Positions 17,839-25,781 of a stretch of DNA of 64,000 nt are shown here, piece by piece. The stretch is taken from the NCBI RefSeq assembly GCF_001427605.1, contig NZ_LMGZ01000018.1, positions 186,001 through 250,000 on the forward strand. Reading direction: 5' to 3'. The position numbers were made by a program, and so were the translations under genes. Origin of the DNA: Devosia sp. Root635. GTDB lineage: Bacteria; Pseudomonadota; Alphaproteobacteria; Rhizobiales; Devosiaceae. How positions within the stretch are numbered: position 1 is the stretch's first letter; each line of letters opens with the position of its first letter. Below the pieces are notes generated by a model. It made no database searches, had not been told where the DNA came from, and was given only the letters and a program-made list of their open reading frames with translations.

Positions 17839-17924
17839 GCGGGCGTGGTGGAATGGTAGACACACCGGACTTAAAATCCGGAGGGGGTATCCCCGTGCGG
17901 GTTCAAGTCCCGCCGCCCGCACCA
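17839..17924 (+). tRNA. tRNA-Leu (anticodon UAA)
   Basis: The 86-base gene folds as a class II tRNA. Acceptor stem GCGGGCG pairs with CGCCCGC, then discriminator A and an encoded CCA (17922-17924). The anticodon stem CCGGA/TCCGG encloses loop CTTAAAA with anticodon TAA at 17872-17874, which reads UUA codons. The long variable arm and the T loop GTTCAAGTC are present. The RidA start codon follows only 14 bases after CCA, so the two may share a transcript. Confidence 0.97.
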
Positions 17925-17938
17925 CAATGGGAGGCCGC

Positions 17939-18319
17939 ATGATCGAACGCGTCGAAACCGGCATTGCGCCATCGTCCTCGCCCATCAACGATGCGGTGCG
18001 GGCCGGCAGGCACGTGTGGCTGGTGGCCATTGCCGAGGATCCGGTGACGGGTGCGATCGTCGAAGGTGGCATCGAGGCGCAGGCGCGGCGCTGCATCCAG
18101 AATCTGGACATCGCGGTCAAGGCGGCCGGCGGCACGCTGGCCAATCTGGTGATGGTGCAGATTTTCCTCGTCGACGGCGCCGATGCGGCCGGCATGAACG
18201 CGGTCTATCGGCAATTCTTCACCACCCAGCCCTATCCGGTGCGGGCTACGGTGGTGGTCGAGGAATTGCTGGCCAAGGGCCTCAGGATCGAAATCACGGC
18301 ACAGGCGGTACTGGACTGA
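17939..18319 (+). CDS. RidA family protein
   Basis: The 126-residue protein is a YjgF/YER057c/UK114 member. It has an N-terminal segment ending SPINDAVRAGRHVWLVA, a central helix-strand NLDIAVKAAGGTLANLVMVQIFL and the C-terminal PVRATVVVEELLAKGLRIEI containing the Arg that binds the substrate carboxylate. RidA proteins hydrolyse reactive enamine/imine intermediates made by PLP enzymes; subgroup and substrate are unknown. GGGAGG precedes the ATG. Its stop overlaps the start of the ASCH-like gene (TGATG... ATG at 18319). Confidence 0.9.
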   Translation: MIERVETGIAPSSSPINDAVRAGRHVWLVAIAEDPVTGAIVEGGIEAQARRCIQNLDIAVKAAGGTLANLVMVQIFLVDGADAAGMNAVYRQFFTTQPYPVRATVVVEELLAKGLRIEITAQAVLD

Positions 18320-18603
18320 TGTTGCTCAAACTGGAACTGCTCGAACGGATCAAGGCCGGCAAGGTCGACCTGGTGTTCCGCCGCTGGAGCCGGCCCAGTG
18401 TCAAACCCGGCGGTACGCTCAAGACCAAGGTTGGCCTGCTGCAGATTGGCGCCATCACCGATATGGACCCGGCCGCTGTCAGCGAGGCCGAAGCAAAACG
18501 CGCCGGCTTTGCCGATGTGGCCGATTTCCGCAAATGGCTCGACACGATGAAGCCGGGCCACCTGTTCCAGCGCATCGAGGTGAGCTATCTCGGTGAAGCC
18601 TAA
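18319..18603 (+). CDS. ASCH domain-like small protein
   Basis: The 94-residue protein resembles short ASCH-domain proteins: LLERIKAGKVDLVFRRW followed by KPGGTLKTKVGLLQI, the beta-barrel segment that includes the K-x-G turn. ASCH domains resemble PUA and are thought to bind RNA or modified nucleosides. It is coupled to RidA by an overlapping stop/start and convergent with rluA (4-base overlap). The assignment is by pattern and moderately sure; no catalytic residue can be assigned. Confidence 0.7.
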   Translation: MLLKLELLERIKAGKVDLVFRRWSRPSVKPGGTLKTKVGLLQIGAITDMDPAAVSEAEAKRAGFADVADFRKWLDTMKPGHLFQRIEVSYLGEA

Positions 18604-19271
18604 AAGGGCGTTGGCGCCACGAAGGTCATGAATTCGCCCGTCGTGGGGTGCGTCAGGCCCAGTTCGGCAGCGTGCAGTTGCAGGCGGTCGGCGGCGGCGA
18701 AGCTGGCTGGATCGGCATAAAACGCATCGCCCAGAATCACATGACCGATTTCTCTCATGTGAACCCTGAGCTGATGCGTGCGGCCGGTCAGCGGATGGAG
18801 ACGAACGCGGGTGGCATTGGCCTCGCGCTCCAATACGGTCCATTCGGTCTGGGCGGGGCGGCCGTTCTCGTAGTCCACGCGCTGGCGGGGCTTGTTCTCC
18901 CAGTCCGTCGCCAGCGGCAGGTCGATCAGGCCGCTATCAGCCTCGATCACACCGGCGACGCGGGCAATATAGGCCTTGGTGGTCTTGCGGTGCTCGAACT
19001 GGCTGCCGATGCGGCCATGGGCGCGCTTGTTGAGCGCCAGCACGAGAACGCCGGATGTATCCTTGTCGAGCCGGTGGCACATGCCGGCCGTGGGCCAGGT
19101 CTGGCGGGCGCGATGTTCGATACAGTCCCAGAGCGAGGGATCCTTGCCCGGCACGCTCAAGAGGCCACTCTGCTTGTCGACGACCAGGATATCGTCATCG
19201 ACATGGAGGACGTTGAGATAGGGGTCGAGCGGCGGGAAATAGTCGAGCAGGGTGGGCATGGGTCCGGGCAT
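18600..19271 (-). CDS. RluA family pseudouridine synthase
   Basis: The 223-residue protein has the RluA catalytic motif HRLDKDTSGVLVLA (catalytic Asp in HRLDKDTSG) near residue 66 and the later PLTGRTHQLRVHM. There is no S4 domain at the N-terminus, so it resembles the short RluA group that modifies 23S rRNA U746 and tRNA U32. The precise target cannot be told here. It is divergent from the CsbD gene. Confidence 0.92.
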   Translation of the reverse strand: MPGPMPTLLDYFPPLDPYLNVLHVDDDILVVDKQSGLLSVPGKDPSLWDCIEHRARQTWPTAGMCHRLDKDTSGVLVLALNKRAHGRIGSQFEHRKTTKAYIARVAGVIEADSGLIDLPLATDWENKPRQRVDYENGRPAQTEWTVLEREANATRVRLHPLTGRTHQLRVHMREIGHVILGDAFYADPASFAAADRLQLHAAELGLTHPTTGEFMTFVAPTPF

Positions 19272-19355
19272 GGGCGCCGTTTAGCAGATGGCGGCGCGTT
19301 TGACCAACGCTCGCCGGGGCGCGGCATGTTTTCTCTGACATGACAGCAATTTAAC

Positions 19356-19381
19356 GGAACGTCCGCGGGGGCTGCCTCGTT
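19356..19381 (+). promoter_or_regulatory. EcfG-type general stress promoter upstream of the CsbD gene
   Basis: GGAAC (19356-19360), exactly 17 bases, then CGTT (19378-19381). This is the consensus for the alphaproteobacterial general stress sigma factor EcfG. It lies 33 bases upstream of the CsbD start codon. CsbD genes are classic general-stress genes, so motif and target agree. No EcfG/PhyR gene is in the window. Confidence 0.75.
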
Positions 19382-19414
19382 ATGCCTGCAACACCAACAC
19401 GACAGGAGGTTTTC

Positions 19415-19597
19415 ATGCACAAGGATGAAGTCAAAGGCGTCGGCAAGCAGGTCAAGGGCGCGGTGAAGGATGCTGCGGGTGGTCTCACCGGCAATGAGCG
19501 CCTGCAGGCCGAAGGTAAGCTCGACAAGGCTGTGGGCAAGGTCCAGCAGAAGGTCGGCGAAGCCAAGGACCACGCGCGCGACGCCCTCAAACACTGA
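19415..19597 (+). CDS. CsbD family general stress protein
   Basis: The 60-residue, lysine/alanine-rich protein has the CsbD pattern: DEVKGVGKQVKGAVKDA, then TGNERLQAEGKLDKAVGKVQ. It is small, charged and probably disordered to helical in the cytosol. CsbD proteins are induced in stationary phase and stress; the molecular function is unknown. CAGGAGGT gives a strong ribosome site. An EcfG-type promoter lies upstream and a strong terminator downstream, so it is a single-gene unit. Confidence 0.92.
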   Translation: MHKDEVKGVGKQVKGAVKDAAGGLTGNERLQAEGKLDKAVGKVQQKVGEAKDHARDALKH

Positions 19598-19615
19598 GCT
19601 ATACGCCTGAATAGC

Positions 19616-19650
19616 GTGAAGGGGCCGTCCCGGTGGGGCGGCCCCTTCAC
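19616..19650. terminator. Bidirectional terminator between CsbD and DHFR-like genes
   Basis: GTGAAGGGGCCG pairs perfectly with CGGCCCCTTCAC around an 11-base loop. It lies between two convergent genes, 18 bases after the CsbD stop and 3 bases before the DHFR-like stop, so it can serve both strands. Confidence 0.8.
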
Positions 19651-19653
19651 TTG

Positions 19654-20181
19654 TTAGGCGAAGCGGTAATGGAGGCGGGCGCAGGCGGCGCCGAAGCCCT
19701 GTGCCGAGATCAGCCTGGGCGAGGCGCGCAGGCCCGTTGGCGGGAAGAGCGGAATGCCGCTGCCGATGATTTCGGAGATGACGTAAATCTCGATCTCGTC
19801 GAGGGCGCCGCGCTCCATGAAGGTCATCTGCAGCTTGCCGCCGCCGAGCATCCAGACATTGCCGTCATCGAGGGCACGAAGCTCGGCGATGAGGCTGTCG
19901 ATATCGCTGTGGGTTTCGAGCGGACCCTTCGGATTGTTGATGGGGCGCGAGGTGACGACGATGACGCGCTTGCCCGCATATTCCCATTCGCCCGGATACT
20001 TCGCCACCCAGTCATAGGTGGCGCGGCCCATGACCACGGTGCTGATGGTCTTGATGAAGTTGCGATAGTCGTGCTCGCCGAGGTTGAGATCGGGTTGCTG
20101 GGTGAGCCAGTCGAGATTTTCGTCCGGCGTGGCGATGAAGCCGTCGAGGCTGGTGGCGATATAGCCGACGATGCGGGCCAT
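19654..20181 (-). CDS. Dihydrofolate reductase-like (RibD C-terminal domain) protein
   Basis: The 175-residue protein has the DHFR/RibD_C fold pattern: MARIVGYIATSLDGFIA at the start, VVMGRATYDWV, and the NADPH-binding VWMLGGGKLQMTFM. These YwjB/YyaP-like proteins are common and mostly uncharacterised; true folate activity is not implied. It stands alone, divergent from ogt. Confidence 0.88.
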   Translation of the reverse strand: MARIVGYIATSLDGFIATPDENLDWLTQQPDLNLGEHDYRNFIKTISTVVMGRATYDWVAKYPGEWEYAGKRVIVVTSRPINNPKGPLETHSDIDSLIAELRALDDGNVWMLGGGKLQMTFMERGALDEIEIYVISEIIGSGIPLFPPTGLRASPRLISAQGFGAACARLHYRFA

Positions 20182-20307
20182 GACTTGCTCCTTGCGTGTG
20201 AAATGACGGCGGGTGTGGCGACCTGCTGCGACAGGATCTGTCAGCAGTGTGGCCGTTCGGCGGTTCAGGCTCTGGCACAGCAGGCTTTGGGGTCATAAGG
20301 TCGCCGC

Positions 20308-20844
20308 ATGGAAACCATGGTGTTCGACACGGCGCTGGGAGAATTCGGTATCGGCTGGACCGATGCCGGGCTGGCGCGCGTGCAACTGCCGGGGCTGGAC
20401 CGGGCGGCTTTGCTGCAGCGGATCAACCGGGGCGGCGCAGAGGCCGGCGAACCGACACGGGCGATTGAGGACCTGGTCAACCGGATCGAGGATTATGCCG
20501 AGGGCGAGGCCGTCGATTTTTCCGTGGTGCCGCTGGATTTGAGCGGCGTGCCGGATTTCAACCGGCGGGCCTATGACCTGCTGCTCAGGATCGGTTGGGG
20601 CGAGACGACCACCTATGGCGCGCTGGCGCGGGAACTGGGCGACGTGGCGTTGTCGCGGGCGGTGGGTGCGGCCATGGGGGCCAATCCCATCCCGCTTGTC
20701 ATTCCCTGCCATCGCGTGCTGGCCAGCGATGGCAGACCGGGCGGCTTTTCGGCGCCGGGCGGGGCGGAATCCAAGCTCAGGATGCTCGAGCTGGAAGGGG
20801 TATCGGTCGGTACGCCTGCCGGGCAGATGACATTCGGATTTTGA
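20308..20844 (+). CDS. ogt: Methylated-DNA--protein-cysteine S-methyltransferase
   Basis: The 178-residue protein has the active-site motif IPCHRVLASDG with acceptor Cys near residue 133. The DNA-binding helix-turn-helix lies before it (GETTTYGALARELGD, GAAMGANPIPLV). It repairs O6-alkylguanine by suicide transfer to the cysteine. It is followed two bases later by the CYTH gene, forming a two-gene unit. Confidence 0.93.
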   Translation: METMVFDTALGEFGIGWTDAGLARVQLPGLDRAALLQRINRGGAEAGEPTRAIEDLVNRIEDYAEGEAVDFSVVPLDLSGVPDFNRRAYDLLLRIGWGETTTYGALARELGDVALSRAVGAAMGANPIPLVIPCHRVLASDGRPGGFSAPGGAESKLRMLELEGVSVGTPAGQMTFGF

Positions 20845-20846
20845 CG

Positions 20847-21326
20847 ATGGGCCGGGAAATCGAACGCAAATTCCTGGTGGCCTCGGACGACTGGCGCGCC
20901 GAGGCGACGGGAAGCATGCTGCTGCGCCAGGGCTATCTGTCGTCCAATGCCAAGGCGACCGTGCGGGTGCGGACCCGTGACGATGTCCGGGCGGTGCTGA
21001 CGCTGAAGGGCATAGTGGAGGGCATTTCCCGCGCCGAATACGAATATGAAATCCCCATCGCGGATGCGCGCGAATTGCTCGATATGGCCGAGCCGCATGT
21101 GATCGAGAAACGCCGCCACCTGGTGCCGCATGAAGGGCTGGTGTGGGAGGTGGACGTGTTTGCCGGGCGGCACCTGGGGCTGGTTATTGCCGAGGTGGAG
21201 CTTGCCGACGAGAATCAGGCCGTTCCGCTGCCCGCCTGGGTCGGGGCCGAGGTTACCCGGGACGAGCGCTACAAGAATGCGAGCCTGTCGCGCGCCGAAA
21301 CGATTCCGGATGCGAGTAGCAGCTGA
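20847..21326 (+). CDS. CYTH domain protein (triphosphate tunnel metalloenzyme)
   Basis: The 159-residue protein begins GREIERKFLV, the E-x-E-x-K motif that defines the CYTH family. Charged strands follow (TVRVRTRDDVRAVLTLKG, EYEYEIP, EVDVF and IAEVELADE) that line the tunnel binding triphosphate and metal. Bacterial members hydrolyse inorganic triphosphate or act as adenylate or thiamine-triphosphate enzymes; the activity here is not determinable. It is directly downstream of ogt. Confidence 0.9.
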   Translation: MGREIERKFLVASDDWRAEATGSMLLRQGYLSSNAKATVRVRTRDDVRAVLTLKGIVEGISRAEYEYEIPIADARELLDMAEPHVIEKRRHLVPHEGLVWEVDVFAGRHLGLVIAEVELADENQAVPLPAWVGAEVTRDERYKNASLSRAETIPDASSS

Positions 21327-21385
21327 CGTGTTGACCCTGACGCGGCGTGAGGGACTATTCAGCTGTCTTGCGGAGACGTGGACAG

Positions 21386-22159
21386 ATGAAGACCTACACA
21401 GTCAATCAATTGGCGCAGCTTGCCGGCATCTCGGTGCGGGCGCTGCATCACTATGACGAAATAGGCCTGCTGAAGCCCGCGTTCACTGGCGACAATCGCT
21501 ATCGCTATTACGGCGAGGAGGAATTGCTGCGGCTGCAGCAGATCCTCATCCATCGGGAACTCGATATTCCGCTCGCGGAAATCGGGGCCATTCTCGATGC
21601 GCCGGGCTTTGACAGGGTCGAGACGCTGCAAAGGCAGCGCGCGCGGCTGGAAAGCCAGGCGAAGCGATACGCCAGAATGGTCAAGACGATCGACCGCACG
21701 ATCGCCAGACTGAAAGGAGATCGCGCCATGAAGGACGCGGATTTGTATTCGGGCGTGGTATCGCCCGAAAAACAGGCGGCATACGAGCAGTGGCTCATCG
21801 AGCGCTATGGCAGTGACATGGAGGTGCGGATCGCGCGCAGCCGCAAGGCCATGTCGGCAATGGGCAAGGACGAGATGGCAGCCGCGATGCAGGAACTCGA
21901 AGCGGTGGAGCAGGGACTGGCCGAAGGCCTGCGTCGGGGCATCCCGCCGCAGGCGGCGAGCCTCGATCCTGCCATCGAGAGGCATCGCGCCTGGGTGGCG
22001 CGTTCATGGGGCAGGGATTGCGGGCCGGCGGCCTATGCCGGGCTGGCCGACATTTACGAGCATCCCGATTTCCGGGCGCGCTACGAGGCCATCGAGCCGG
22101 GCTTCGCTGATTATCTCATGACCGCCATGCGGTCATGGGCGCGCCGACAGGGCGACTGA
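21386..22159 (+). CDS. MerR family regulator with TipAS domain
   Basis: The 257-residue protein has a MerR winged helix at the N-terminus (YTVNQLAQLAGISVRALHHY, DNRYRYYGEEELLRL), a coiled-coil dimerisation helix at about residues 75-115, and a C-terminal alpha-helical TipAS-type antibiotic recognition domain at about 140-257. Such proteins bind thiopeptide-like or other hydrophobic drugs and activate promoters with long spacers. Target genes are not evident; the convergent neighbour is gntK. Confidence 0.88.
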   Translation: MKTYTVNQLAQLAGISVRALHHYDEIGLLKPAFTGDNRYRYYGEEELLRLQQILIHRELDIPLAEIGAILDAPGFDRVETLQRQRARLESQAKRYARMVKTIDRTIARLKGDRAMKDADLYSGVVSPEKQAAYEQWLIERYGSDMEVRIARSRKAMSAMGKDEMAAAMQELEAVEQGLAEGLRRGIPPQAASLDPAIERHRAWVARSWGRDCGPAAYAGLADIYEHPDFRARYEAIEPGFADYLMTAMRSWARRQGD

Positions 22160-22195
22160 CCGCCGGGCGCCGGCCTTGTAGGGAGGCGCTTGGTG

Positions 22196-22738
22196 CTACT
22201 GCCAGCGCTTGAAGGTCTTGAGATGGTCGAGCGACTTGATCACTGTGCGGGTGATCTGGTCGACACTGTCGGTGACGGGCACAACAAGGACGTTCTCCGT
22301 TTCTGGATCGGGGATTTCGAGCGTGGCGAACTGGCTGTCGAGCAGGCTGGTCGGCATGTATTCGTGGTTCCGCCGCGCCATGCGCTCGCCGATGACCTCG
22401 CGGGAGCCGTCGAGATAGACGAAGGTGATGGGCTCGCCCGCCTTTTCGGTCAGGAAGGTGCGATAGGCGCGCTTGAGCGCCGAGCAGGCGCCGACGGCGG
22501 CGCCTTTGCGGTCGGCGGCGTCATGCAGCGCGGCGGCGAGGCGTTCGAGCCAGGGCCAGCGATCGGCATCATCGAGCGGTATGCCGGCACGCATCTTTTC
22601 GACATTAGCCTCGGGGTGGTAGCCGTCACCATCCAGAAACGGCACATGCAGGCGCCGCGCGATGGATTGGCCGACGGTCGACTTGCCCGACGAGCTGACG
22701 CCCATGACGATGATGATGCGGGAGGGCGTAAGCGGCAT
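22196..22738 (-). CDS. gntK: Gluconokinase
   Basis: The 180-residue P-loop kinase has Walker A GVSSSGKSTVG, then FLDGDGYHPEANVEKMRAG and PLDDADRWPWL, the signatures of the short (GntK/IdnK) gluconate kinase family. It phosphorylates gluconate to 6-phosphogluconate, the substrate of Gnd encoded divergently at 23758. It lies 11 bases after the gluconate dehydrogenase-like SDR in the same direction, so the three genes form a small gluconate module. Confidence 0.94.
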   Translation of the reverse strand: MPLTPSRIIIVMGVSSSGKSTVGQSIARRLHVPFLDGDGYHPEANVEKMRAGIPLDDADRWPWLERLAAALHDAADRKGAAVGACSALKRAYRTFLTEKAGEPITFVYLDGSREVIGERMARRNHEYMPTSLLDSQFATLEIPDPETENVLVVPVTDSVDQITRTVIKSLDHLKTFKRWQ

Positions 22739-22749
22739 GGAATGCAATC

Positions 22750-23523
22750 CTAGACGGTCGCCGTGAAGGCGCCATCGACATAGAGAATGTGACCGTTGAC
22801 GAAGCGCGCGGCCTCGGAGGCGAGAAAGACGACGGCTCCGCCCAACTCCTCGGGCTGGCCCCAGCGGCCCATGGGCGTGCGGGTTTCGACCCAGGCGTTG
22901 AATTTTTCGTCTTTCAGCAGGGCGTCGTTGAGCTCGGTGGCAAAGTAGCCCGGCGCGATGCCGTTGACGTTGAGGCCGTGCCACGCCCAGTCGACGGCCA
23001 TGCCGCGGGTGATATTGGCGACCGCGGCCTTGGTGGCGGCATAGGGGGCGACCGAGGGACGGGACATGCCCGACAGCAGCGAGCAAATGTTGATGATCTT
23101 GCCGCTGCCGCGGGCGATCATGTGGCGCGAGACGGGCTGGCTGACATTGAAAACGGAGGTCAGGTTGGTTGCTATGACCTGATCGAATTTTTCCGGCGGA
23201 AAAGCTTCGAGGCTGGAGCGGAACTGCATGCCGGCATTGTTGACCAGGATATCGATCGGCCCGATCTGGTCCTCGATATAGGTCACGGCATCATTGATGC
23301 TGTCGCGGCTGGTGACATCGAAGGCCACTGCATTGACCGCGGCGCCGGTGGCGGCCAAGTCCTGCGCGGCGGCGCCGAGCGCCACATTGTCCCGCGCATT
23401 GAGCACGATGGCGGCGCCGGCATCGGCCAGCGCGGTGGCCATGGCATAGCCCAGGCCGCGACTGGATCCGGTGACCAGCGCACGCTTGCCGGCAAGGCTG
23501 AACTGGTCGGCAATGCTGGTCAT
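22750..23523 (-). CDS. SDR oxidoreductase, probable gluconate 5-dehydrogenase
   Basis: The 257-residue classical short-chain dehydrogenase has the cofactor motif TGSSRGLGYA at about residues 17-26, NNAG in DILVNNAGMQF, catalytic Ser in ICSLLSG and YAATK. The C-terminus (GHILYVDGAFTATV) is family-typical. Linkage to gntK and gnd argues for 5-keto-gluconate/gluconate interconversion, but SDR substrate prediction from sequence is soft. The start at 23523 (MTSIADQFSL) gives normal family length. Confidence 0.82.
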   Translation of the reverse strand: MTSIADQFSLAGKRALVTGSSRGLGYAMATALADAGAAIVLNARDNVALGAAAQDLAATGAAVNAVAFDVTSRDSINDAVTYIEDQIGPIDILVNNAGMQFRSSLEAFPPEKFDQVIATNLTSVFNVSQPVSRHMIARGSGKIINICSLLSGMSRPSVAPYAATKAAVANITRGMAVDWAWHGLNVNGIAPGYFATELNDALLKDEKFNAWVETRTPMGRWGQPEELGGAVVFLASEAARFVNGHILYVDGAFTATV

Positions 23524-23757
23524 GGGGCGGGCGATCCACAGGTGAATATTGCAGTTGTTAGAGGAGGCGCCGGGCCGTTGCAAGGGCGGATGGCCGGTGG
23601 CGCCGCTGCGGCAGAAATCTTCCATACATGAAGCCGGATTCGGCCAAAAAATCCGTAAATACGACTTCCGTCGGAGGCTCGTTTGTGGTCAGGTTCGCCG
23701 CCGCACGCCATGCGTTGTGCGCATAAGTTGATGACGACCTCGGAAGGACTGCTTGTA

Positions 23758-25176
23758 ATGTCGACTGCGGATATCGGCCTGATCGGCCTGGCGGTGATGG
23801 GTTCCAACCTCGCCCTCAATATTGCTGAAAAAGGCTATACTATCGCGGTCCACAACCGGTCTTCCGGGCGCATCGACGAATTCGTGGCGGAGGCGAAGAA
23901 GGAAGGCCTCGATGGCAAGACTGTCGCCAAGTACGAGCTGGCTGAGTTCGTTGCGGCGGTGAAGCGCCCGCGTTCCATCATCATCATGGTCAAGGCCGGC
24001 AAGCCGGTGGACGAGATGATCGAGCAGCTGCTGCCGCATCTGGAACAGGGCGACGCGATCATCGAATGCGGGAACTCGCTGTTCACCGATACGCAGCGTC
24101 GCTTCGACTATCTCAGGCCCAAGGGCATCGGCTATCTCGGCGTCGGCGTGTCCGGCGGTGAAGAGGGCGCGCGCCATGGCCCCTCGATTATGGTCGGCGG
24201 CTCCAAGGCGCAGTGGCACAATGCCGAGCCGGTGCTGACCGCCATTGCCGCCAAGTTCAACGGCGAACCCTGCGTGGCCTATCTGGGCGAGGGCGGCGCC
24301 GGCCATTTCGTCAAGACCATCCATAACGGCATCGAATATGGCGACATGCAGATGATCGCCGAAGTCTATGGCGTGATGCGTGACGGTCTGGGCATGAATC
24401 CAACCGCTTGCGCCGAAGTGTTCAAGGAATGGAACAAGGGGCCGCTCAATTCCTACCTGATCGAAATTACCGGCCATGTGCTGGCCGCCGTCGATGAGCA
24501 GACCGGCAAGCCGCTGGTCGAGCTGATCCTCGACAAGGCCGGCCAGAAGGGCACCGGCGTCTGGTCCGCCATTGCCGCCCAGCAGATGGGCGTGCCGGCG
24601 ACGGCCATCGAGGGCGCCGTGGCGGCCCGCTCGATCTCGGCGCGCAAGGACGAGCGCGTTGCGGCCGAGGCCATCTACGGAAAGCCGGTCCGTGCCAGGA
24701 CCGATGTGACGCTGGCCGATCTCGAAAAGGCGCTGCTGGCCGGCAAGATCGTCTCCTATGCGCAGGGTTTCGCGGTTATCGCCAAGGCCTCGGAGGAGAA
24801 TGGCTGGAACCTGCCGCTGGCGACCATCGCCAAGATCTGGCGGGCCGGCTGCATCATCCGCTCGCGGTTCCTCGACCAGATGAGTTCGGCTTATGCCAAG
24901 GGCGGCAATGTCAATCTGCTGGTGGTGCCCGATTTCGTTGAGATCATGAAGGACAGCCATCCGAGCCTGCGCAAGGTGGTGGCCGCCGCTGCCGTCGGCG
25001 AATTCCCGATGATCTGCCTCTCGGCGGCGCTGAGCTATTTTGACAGCTACCGCCAGGCACAGGGCACGGCCAACCTGATCCAGGGCCAGCGCGACTTTTT
25101 TGGGGCGCATGGGTTCGAGATCGTGGGCCGGGGGGCCGATCTGCATGGGACCTGGCCGTCGACGCTGGGGAAGTAG
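23758..25176 (+). CDS. gnd: 6-phosphogluconate dehydrogenase (decarboxylating)
   Basis: The 472-residue protein is a full-length dimeric Gnd: NADP motif GLAVMGSNLALN, substrate signature GVGVSGGEEGARHGPSIM, catalytic KTIHNGIEYGDMQ and the C-terminal helical domain ending HGTWPSTLGK. It converts 6-phosphogluconate to ribulose-5-phosphate, which Rpe (5710-6390) then uses. It is divergent from the gluconate SDR/gntK pair with 234 bases between. I chose the ATG at 23758; an upstream in-frame ATG would add about 25 atypical residues. Confidence 0.96.
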   Translation: MSTADIGLIGLAVMGSNLALNIAEKGYTIAVHNRSSGRIDEFVAEAKKEGLDGKTVAKYELAEFVAAVKRPRSIIIMVKAGKPVDEMIEQLLPHLEQGDAIIECGNSLFTDTQRRFDYLRPKGIGYLGVGVSGGEEGARHGPSIMVGGSKAQWHNAEPVLTAIAAKFNGEPCVAYLGEGGAGHFVKTIHNGIEYGDMQMIAEVYGVMRDGLGMNPTACAEVFKEWNKGPLNSYLIEITGHVLAAVDEQTGKPLVELILDKAGQKGTGVWSAIAAQQMGVPATAIEGAVAARSISARKDERVAAEAIYGKPVRARTDVTLADLEKALLAGKIVSYAQGFAVIAKASEENGWNLPLATIAKIWRAGCIIRSRFLDQMSSAYAKGGNVNLLVVPDFVEIMKDSHPSLRKVVAAAAVGEFPMICLSAALSYFDSYRQAQGTANLIQGQRDFFGAHGFEIVGRGADLHGTWPSTLGK

Positions 25177-25197
25177 GGCTGGTGTGAAACCGAGATT

Positions 25198-25226
25198 GGG
25201 GCTCCGCGCAAGCGGGGCCCATTTTT
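25198..25226 (+). terminator. Rho-independent terminator after gnd
   Basis: GGGGCTCCGC, loop GCAA, GCGGGGCCC, then ATTTTTG. The stem is nine pairs with one G-U. It lies 22 bases after the gnd stop and just before a family A repeat. Confidence 0.75.
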
Positions 25227-25239
25227 GCTTGGGTTTGGT

Positions 25240-25298
25240 GCCACGCCCTCGTGGTTCGAGGCTCGTGAAGAACTCGCACCTCACCATGAGGGCGTGGC
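25240..25298. repeat. Dispersed palindromic repeat, family A, copy 1
   Basis: Perfect 11-base terminal inverted repeats GCCACGCCCTC/GAGGGCGTGGC enclose GTGGTTCGAGGCTCG and CTCGCACCTCACCAT. The same words recur at 44047, 46227 and 48762. The right end touches the TGA stop of the convergent GNAT gene at 25299 with no gap. Confidence 0.85.
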
Positions 25299-25781
25299 TC
25301 AGAGCGCTCGGAACATCACATAGCTGTCCACGTAGCCGTGGACAGGGTGGTTGAACGCCTGGGGCAGGGTGCCGACGATGGCGAAGCCCAGCTTTTGCCA
25401 TAGCGCCACGGCGCCGGCATTGGTGGAGACGACGTGGTTGAACTGCATGGCGCGGAAGCCGCGTTCTTTCGCCCGCACCAGCGAATGCTCGCACATGGCG
25501 CGGGCCACGCCTTTGCCCCGGGCCGCCGGGGCGGTCATATAGCCGCAATTGGCGACGTGGGCGCCGCCGCCGGCCTGGTTGGCCATCAGGTAGTAGGTGC
25601 CGAGGATCACGCCATTCTCCTCGGCGACGAAAACCTCGTGTGACGGGGCGAACCAGTAGGCGCGAACCCCCGCCGAATCGAGATCGCGGGCGATAGCATA
25701 GGTTTCGCCGGTTGCCAGCGTCGGCGCGACGATGGCGAGGATGGCGACGTGGTCGGCTTCAGTGGCGGGGCGAATCTGCAT
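25299..25781 (-). CDS. GNAT family N-acetyltransferase
   Basis: The 160-residue protein has the GNAT acetyl-CoA loop APAARGKGVARAMCEH near residue 90 and a C-terminal GAVALWQKLGFAIVG. It resembles the broad L-amino-acid N-acyltransferase group. Its start (MQIRPATEADHV) lies inside the last 23 bases of the MFS transporter gene, so the two are translationally linked. The stop codon directly abuts a family A repeat. Confidence 0.85.
   Translation of the reverse strand: MQIRPATEADHVAILAIVAPTLATGETYAIARDLDSAGVRAYWFAPSHEVFVAEENGVILGTYYLMANQAGGGAHVANCGYMTAPAARGKGVARAMCEHSLVRAKERGFRAMQFNHVVSTNAGAVALWQKLGFAIVGTLPQAFNHPVHGYVDSYVMFRAL

Noticed and set aside
14903-17924. Integration of an island at the 3' end of tRNA-Leu
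   Set aside because: The unusual genes lie on the 5' side of the tRNA, there is no integrase, and I found no direct repeat of the tRNA 3' end.
23689-25548. A long minus-strand open frame across gnd
   Set aside because: It overlaps a clear gnd gene with perfect motifs and has shadow-type composition (His/Arg/Gly-rich). GC-rich genes create such frames on the opposite strand.
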